From Deinococcus koreensis (lineage in GTDB: Bacteria; Deinococcota; Deinococci; Deinococcales; Deinococcaceae): a DNA stretch of 64,000 nucleotides. The stretch spans positions 310,001 to 374,000 of the forward strand of contig NZ_PPPD01000001.1 in NCBI RefSeq assembly GCF_002901445.1, written 5' to 3'. This document shows positions 59,053 to 64,000 of this stretch, in pieces (position 1 is the stretch's first letter; every line of letters begins with the position of its first letter). Both the position numbers and the translations under genes were made by a program. The notes beneath the pieces were generated by a model. It made no database searches, was not told the DNA's origin, and worked only from the letters and a program-made list of their open reading frames with translations.

Positions 59053-60015
59053 ATGCCGAAACCCGTGCGCCGCCTTTCCCTCCTGCTCGTCCTCGGTCTG
59101 TATGGAGCGGCCCCGCTGGCGGCAGCCCTGCAGACGCCCACCGCCGACCTGTTCTCGAAACTGAGCCCCGCCGAACGGGATCTGCTGCTCGCCAGCGCCG
59201 GGGTCTCCAGCGGCGACCAGTTCCGGCCCGGCGTGCTCGCCCCTGGCCTGGTGTTTCCGGTGGCGAGCCTGGCGAACCGCGAGGTGGTGGGCTCGGTGAC
59301 CCAGCCCCAGTCGACCCTGGTCGTGCTGCGAACCTCCCTGGCCCCGGCGGCCGCCCAGAAGATGGCTCTAGATACCCTGCGCCGGGCCGGCTGGATCGAC
59401 CAGTACAGTCAGCCCAACCGCGACGTGTTTCAGTCCAGCCCGGGGGCGGGTGAGACCTTCTATCCGCAGTGCAAGCCCGGCGTGCCCGGCTCGCTGACCG
59501 TGATGAGCCAGCCCGGAGCGAGGACAGGGAGCGCCCAGGTCACCTACCGCTATTCGGTCTACGCCGGCTTCGACAGCGGCTGCCCGGCCAACAGCGGCAA
59601 CGATCCCACACGGGCCAACTTCTATTCACCCGAGCGGACGGCGACCTACACCGATCCCCTGAAAGACATGCTCGACCAGGGCCTGAGGCTGCCGCTGCTG
59701 GCCGCCCCGGCGGGGGCCGATGTGCAGTCCAGCGGCAGTTCCTACGGCCGGGACGAGTACTCGACCTACGCCACGGTGTACACCACCCTGAGCGCCGAGC
59801 AGATCCGCAGCCACTATGTCGGTGCCCTGAAGCCGCAGGGCTGGGCGGCGACCGGCTTCACGACGCTGAACAGCGAGCAGATCACGCGCTTCAAATTCCG
59901 GCAGGGAAACCGGGAACGTGAGGGCACGCTGGCGCTGATGCCCCGGCCCGAGCTGGGGCGCGACCAGGGCGGCGTGCGGCAGGCGCGCTACGACGTCCAG
60001 CTGCAGATCCGCTGA
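59053..60015 (+). CDS. Secreted protein of unknown function
   Basis: This 320-residue protein has an N-terminal signal peptide (RRLSLLLVLGLYGAAPLAAA) and two duplicated-looking modules, each with a helical SAxxxxxHYxxAL/QKMALDTLRRAGW-type element (about 92-115; 249-270, SAEQIRSHYVGALKPQGWAA) and beta strands. Two cysteines (PQCKPG, SGCPAN) may form a disulfide. TAGCCT (59042-59047) lies 5 nt before the ATG, and its TAG is the stop codon of the transporter gene. Confidence 0.7.
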   Translation: MPKPVRRLSLLLVLGLYGAAPLAAALQTPTADLFSKLSPAERDLLLASAGVSSGDQFRPGVLAPGLVFPVASLANREVVGSVTQPQSTLVVLRTSLAPAAAQKMALDTLRRAGWIDQYSQPNRDVFQSSPGAGETFYPQCKPGVPGSLTVMSQPGARTGSAQVTYRYSVYAGFDSGCPANSGNDPTRANFYSPERTATYTDPLKDMLDQGLRLPLLAAPAGADVQSSGSSYGRDEYSTYATVYTTLSAEQIRSHYVGALKPQGWAATGFTTLNSEQITRFKFRQGNREREGTLALMPRPELGRDQGGVRQARYDVQLQIR

Positions 60016-60051
60016 GGGCCATCCCTGGTTCTGGCATGTCACCATGACCCC

Positions 60052-60555
60052 ATGAGCACCCTTCACGGACGAATCGGTGGAGTGACCCAGGGCTACGACC
60101 TGCACGCCGACTGGGACGGCCAGGAGCTACACGGCCGCATCGGCGGGCGCTTCGAGGGCAAGGACATCCACCTGAAGGTGGGCTCCGGCGACGTGGACGG
60201 CCGCATCGGCGGCACCTTCGCCGGTTTCGACGCCGACGGCGACGTGACGCCGGAGAGGGTGGACGTGCGCCTGGGCGGGCGGATCGACGGCGACGACCTG
60301 CACCTGACCCTCCGGGGCAACCGCGTGGAGGGCCGCTTCTCCGGGCGGCTGGACGGCAAGGACGTGAGCCTGAGCGTGCAGGGTGACCGGCTGCACGGGC
60401 GGATCGGCGGCGTGGTCGAGGGCAAGGACGTGAACCTGGAGCTGGGCGGCGTGCCCGTGGAGGTCGCGGCCCTGGCGGCGGTCTGCGCCTACAAGGCGCT
60501 GGAGGACGAGCAGGATTCGGCCTCGGCGGCCAACAGCGCCAGCACCTCGGGCTGA
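60052..60555 (+). CDS. Protein of six 22-residue repeats
   Basis: Residues 4-135 of this 167-residue protein are six tandem 22-residue repeats with consensus LHGRIGGxxEGKDVxLxVxG plus two polar residues (4-25, 26-47, 48-69, 70-91, 92-113, 114-135). The regular Gly and alternating hydrophobics suggest a small beta-solenoid or beta-roll. A short helix ([20 protein letters not shown]) and a Ser/Ala tail follow. There is no signal peptide. I recognise no family; the repeat spacing recalls beta-helical cytoskeletal or cell-surface polymers. Confidence 0.8.
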   Translation: MSTLHGRIGGVTQGYDLHADWDGQELHGRIGGRFEGKDIHLKVGSGDVDGRIGGTFAGFDADGDVTPERVDVRLGGRIDGDDLHLTLRGNRVEGRFSGRLDGKDVSLSVQGDRLHGRIGGVVEGKDVNLELGGVPVEVAALAAVCAYKALEDEQDSASAANSASTSG

Positions 60556-60718
60556 CCCTGGCGGGGGGCTGTCCCTTCCTTCCAGCGAAGCGACAGATCC
60601 CGTGTGGCCTGTGCCGGACGTCCTGGCCCGGCCGCCTCCCCCTGTGTGTGGACTCCCCGCCGATTCCGCCACCGGTCGCACATTCCCGCCCACGGGTGCG
60701 TGCTACGTTCCGCCCATC

Positions 60719-62179
<1,461 letters not shown>

Positions 62180-62240
62180 GCCGCCGGGCCGAGCAGCAGC
62201 GCCCCCTCTGAACCCACGCCACCCATCCACCCCACACGGC

Positions 62241-62276
62241 CGTCAGGCGAGCGCACCCTCAGCGGCTCGCCTGACG
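62241..62276 (+). terminator. Terminator after AAA+ ATPase gene
   Basis: CGTCAGGCGAGC (62241-62252) pairs perfectly with GCTCGCCTGACG (62265-62276), followed by CCTTTCTCT. The rest of the gap 62180-62440 shows nothing else. Confidence 0.7.
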
Positions 62277-62440
62277 CCTTTCTCTGGCTGCATGAGCGGT
62301 CTGGCTGCACGGTTCATCCGACCCCACGCGCTGGATGATCCGGCTGAACCTCCCAGGCTCGTGAGGCTGGATGGACAGGTTCCCGGGTCATATCGGATCT
62401 TCCGCACATTCCGGCCCTGGAATCCCCTACCTTGCAGGGA

Positions 62441-62986
62441 ATGATCAGAGGCTTCTGTCTGGCGGTTCTCCTGCTGACTCCCACCGCCCACGCTGCAGAA
62501 GCGTCGCCCTTCTCGCTGGGCAGTCAGTGGACACTGCTGTTCCGCTCGGCGGGCAGCGGAGGGATGGGCAGTGGAGGAGCGGCCACCCCAGGCCAGCCGG
62601 GCGGCACCACCTTCACAGTCGTGAGCGTGGAACAGTCGGCGGGCACGGAGCGCGGCTTCGGTCTGGTGGCCGGGCAGCGGAAGTACAACACCCTGACGGT
62701 GCTCAGCACCACGGATGGCTCCCTGATGGTGGCGGACCTGACCGTGAGCGCCGCGAACCAGGGCAAGTTGCGGGTCTGCGCCTTCGGGACGCTGCGCCCG
62801 CCGCAGCGCAGCGGCCTGAAGCTGCTGATCCCGCCGGGCCAGCTCGATCAGGCGATGGCCGCCCTCAGGAAGAAGCTGGGGACTCTCCGGTCGACCCAGC
62901 CCGGCATCAACGCCCTGACGGCGCTGCGCCGGGCCGCCGGCCCCTCGGCCGACGGTTCCACCTGCACGCTGCGCCGGCTGCGCTGA
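62441..62986 (+). CDS. Small secreted protein of unknown function
   Basis: This 181-residue protein has a signal peptide (IRGFCLAVLLLTPTAHAAEA), then a Gly/Ser-rich stretch and a beta-rich domain (FTVVSVEQSAGTERGFGLVA, LMVADLTVSAANQGKLRVCA) ending in a basic helical tail with one further cysteine. TACCTT (62428-62433) lies 7 nt before the ATG at 62441, which decides the start. No family recognised. Confidence 0.7.
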   Translation: MIRGFCLAVLLLTPTAHAAEASPFSLGSQWTLLFRSAGSGGMGSGGAATPGQPGGTTFTVVSVEQSAGTERGFGLVAGQRKYNTLTVLSTTDGSLMVADLTVSAANQGKLRVCAFGTLRPPQRSGLKLLIPPGQLDQAMAALRKKLGTLRSTQPGINALTALRRAAGPSADGSTCTLRRLR

Positions 62987-63020
62987 TCGGGCCGGGGCGG
63001 TGGGCGAGTGCCGAGGCAGG

Positions 63021-63569
63021 CTACCCGTTCAGGTCGGTGCCGCTCCGGGCGCCCAGCGTCCGGTACACGGCCCCGGCCGCCACGCCTCCCAGCGTGTACC
63101 ACGCCACCGTCAGGCCGCGCGTCATGGACGTCTCGCCCGGCTGATGCCCCAGCCCCAGCCTGGGCGGCAGGAAGGCGCCGCCCAGCCCCGCCGCCAGCCC
63201 GAGTGCGGCGCCCCGGCCCAGCGCCCCCCCGTCCCCACCCAGGCGCTGCCCACCCAGGCCGACCAGCGCGTAATACAGCGAATTGCTGGCCAGATCGGCG
63301 GCCATCGTGGAGAGGTACAGGGCCTCGCCGCGTGGAGGCTGTACCCCCGTTGCGCGCAGGGTCTTGCTCAGGCCGCGCTCCCCAATCACGTCCATGCGGG
63401 GCGCGTGGGGCAGGGCGCGGCGCACGCCCTCGTTGAGCAGCGTCACGGTGACGGCGCCCGCCAGACCACTCAGGGTCAGGCGCAGCCAGGTCGGCAGGGG
63501 GCGCCGGATGGCCGGGGATTCGTGGGCCGGCGGGCGCGGCACGGGCTCGTTCGTTCGCTCATCGGACAT
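63021..63569 (-). CDS. Hypothetical membrane protein
   Basis: This 182-residue protein has a proline-rich cytosolic N-terminus and about four hydrophobic segments (LTLSGLAGAVTVTLLNEGVR, DLASNSLYYALVGLGG, GAALGLAAGLGGAFLPPRLG, GLTVAWYTLGGVAAGAVYRT). Function unknown. The ATG at 63569 is preceded by a weak TGTGCT hexamer only. Confidence 0.7.
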   Translation of the reverse strand: MSDERTNEPVPRPPAHESPAIRRPLPTWLRLTLSGLAGAVTVTLLNEGVRRALPHAPRMDVIGERGLSKTLRATGVQPPRGEALYLSTMAADLASNSLYYALVGLGGQRLGGDGGALGRGAALGLAAGLGGAFLPPRLGLGHQPGETSMTRGLTVAWYTLGGVAAGAVYRTLGARSGTDLNG

Positions 63570-63721
63570 AGGGTCATCGGAGCACAGGGGCCCGGGAGCG
63601 GGATGTGGGCACGGTCAGTCCATGCTTATCCGGACGCCGCCCCAACCGGTCGGTCTGGGATTCGATCCGGGCAACAGGGCCCGCAGCGCTGCGGAACAGA
63701 GGGGAAACCAGGCGGGATGCC

Positions 63722-63737
63722 GGGCGATGGACGAACA
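63722..63737 (-). repeat. Dispersed intergenic repeat, copy C core
   Basis: The minus strand reads TGTTCGTCCATCGCCC, identical to 3825-3840 in copy A, with further similarity on the side toward 63673 (GGTTTCCC...TCCGCAGC against GGTCTCCC...TCCGCAGC). It lies in the 255-nt region 63570-63824, which holds no gene. Confidence 0.55.
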
Positions 63738-63824
63738 TGCGGCGATGTCTCCAGCGTCCGGGAGTCGGGCGCATTCCGGCTGAACCGCCACGCTCCCGCC
63801 CCGGCCATGCTCTAGCCTCGGCCC

Positions 63825-64000
63825 ATGCTGCCCGCGCACCTGCACGAACTCGTGGAGTTCCATGCGCCCCTCTCGACCCTGCAACGCGGGCAGGGCGGCG
63901 CCGTGACGCTGCTGACCCCCGGCGTGAACGTGCTGGCGCTGAACGCGACCTTTCTGCCCGATGATCTGGCCGGTGCTGATCTGGACGGCCCCGATCTGGA
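63825..64000 (+). CDS. Hypothetical protein, cut by window end
   Basis: The first 58 codons of a gene run past the window end (MLPAHLHELVEFHAPLSTLQ, then GAVTLLTPGVNVLALNATFL). A TAGCCT -10 (63813-63818) 6 nt before the ATG and an ordinary codon pattern support a real leaderless gene. There is too little sequence to name the product. Confidence 0.6.
   Translation, partial: MLPAHLHELVEFHAPLSTLQRGQGGAVTLLTPGVNVLALNATFLPDDLAGADLDGPDL

Overview
This is a high-GC chromosomal window that almost certainly comes from a Deinococcus species. The reasons are a Thermus/Deinococcus-type homoisocitrate dehydrogenase, a DUF1999 protein, a Thermus-like long-chain acyl-CoA synthetase, and about two dozen genes whose start codon lies only 5-11 nt after a TANNNT-type -10 box. 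That last arrangement indicates leaderless mRNAs, which are typical of Deinococcus. I see no rRNA, tRNA, CRISPR array, prophage or intact insertion sequence. Most of the window is ordinary housekeeping sequence, with informative regulation in several intergenic regions.

Layout: 0-9 kb holds small conserved proteins (DUF503, an HMA-like fold, DUF1999), an acyl-CoA ligase, tsaD, a split mnmC (mnmD plus the FAD oxidoreductase), homoisocitrate dehydrogenase and a C-terminal processing protease. 9-15.3 kb holds ftsE-ftsX with an EnvC-like activator, then rpsP, khpA-rimM-trmD and a LON-N protein. 15.5-22.5 kb holds a rhodanese, sufE, rdgB, dacB, a multi-cluster ferredoxin, a YbaN protein and xdhC. 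22.6-29.7 kb is a LacI-controlled sugar operon (regulator, binding protein, two permeases, GH-type debranching protein) with two palindromic operators. 30-41.4 kb holds an enoyl-CoA hydratase and ruvX sharing a symmetric promoter, a second acyl-CoA ligase, a methyltransferase, an esterase, a C39-type peptidase, a four-gene prepilin operon and a zinc-ribbon/HEPN-like protein. 41.5-53.6 kb holds adenine deaminase, a Cache-GGDEF cyclase, a [2Fe-2S] ferredoxin, DUF421, mltG, a PfkB kinase, a Kef-type antiporter fused to a UBP zinc finger, a membrane protein and gatB. 53.8-64 kb holds phoX behind an 11-bp-periodic Pho-box-like array, GNAT-soxR divergent from a SoxR-box promoter driving a tiny leaderless ORF and two VOC proteins, an EamA transporter, a protein made of six 22-residue repeats, an AAA+ ATPase and small secreted or membrane proteins.

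The most interesting items are the soxR/VOC switch with its leaderless mini-ORF, the 11-bp repeat array before phoX, the near-palindromic bidirectional leaderless promoter at 31.4 kb, the antiporter-UBP fusion, the 22-residue repeat protein, and several intergenic repeats: a three-copy dispersed family, a 129-bp MITE-like element that supplies the xdhC stop codon, and a 61-nt hairpin between ftsE and ftsX. All functional calls come from reading protein motifs by eye; no database search was run.
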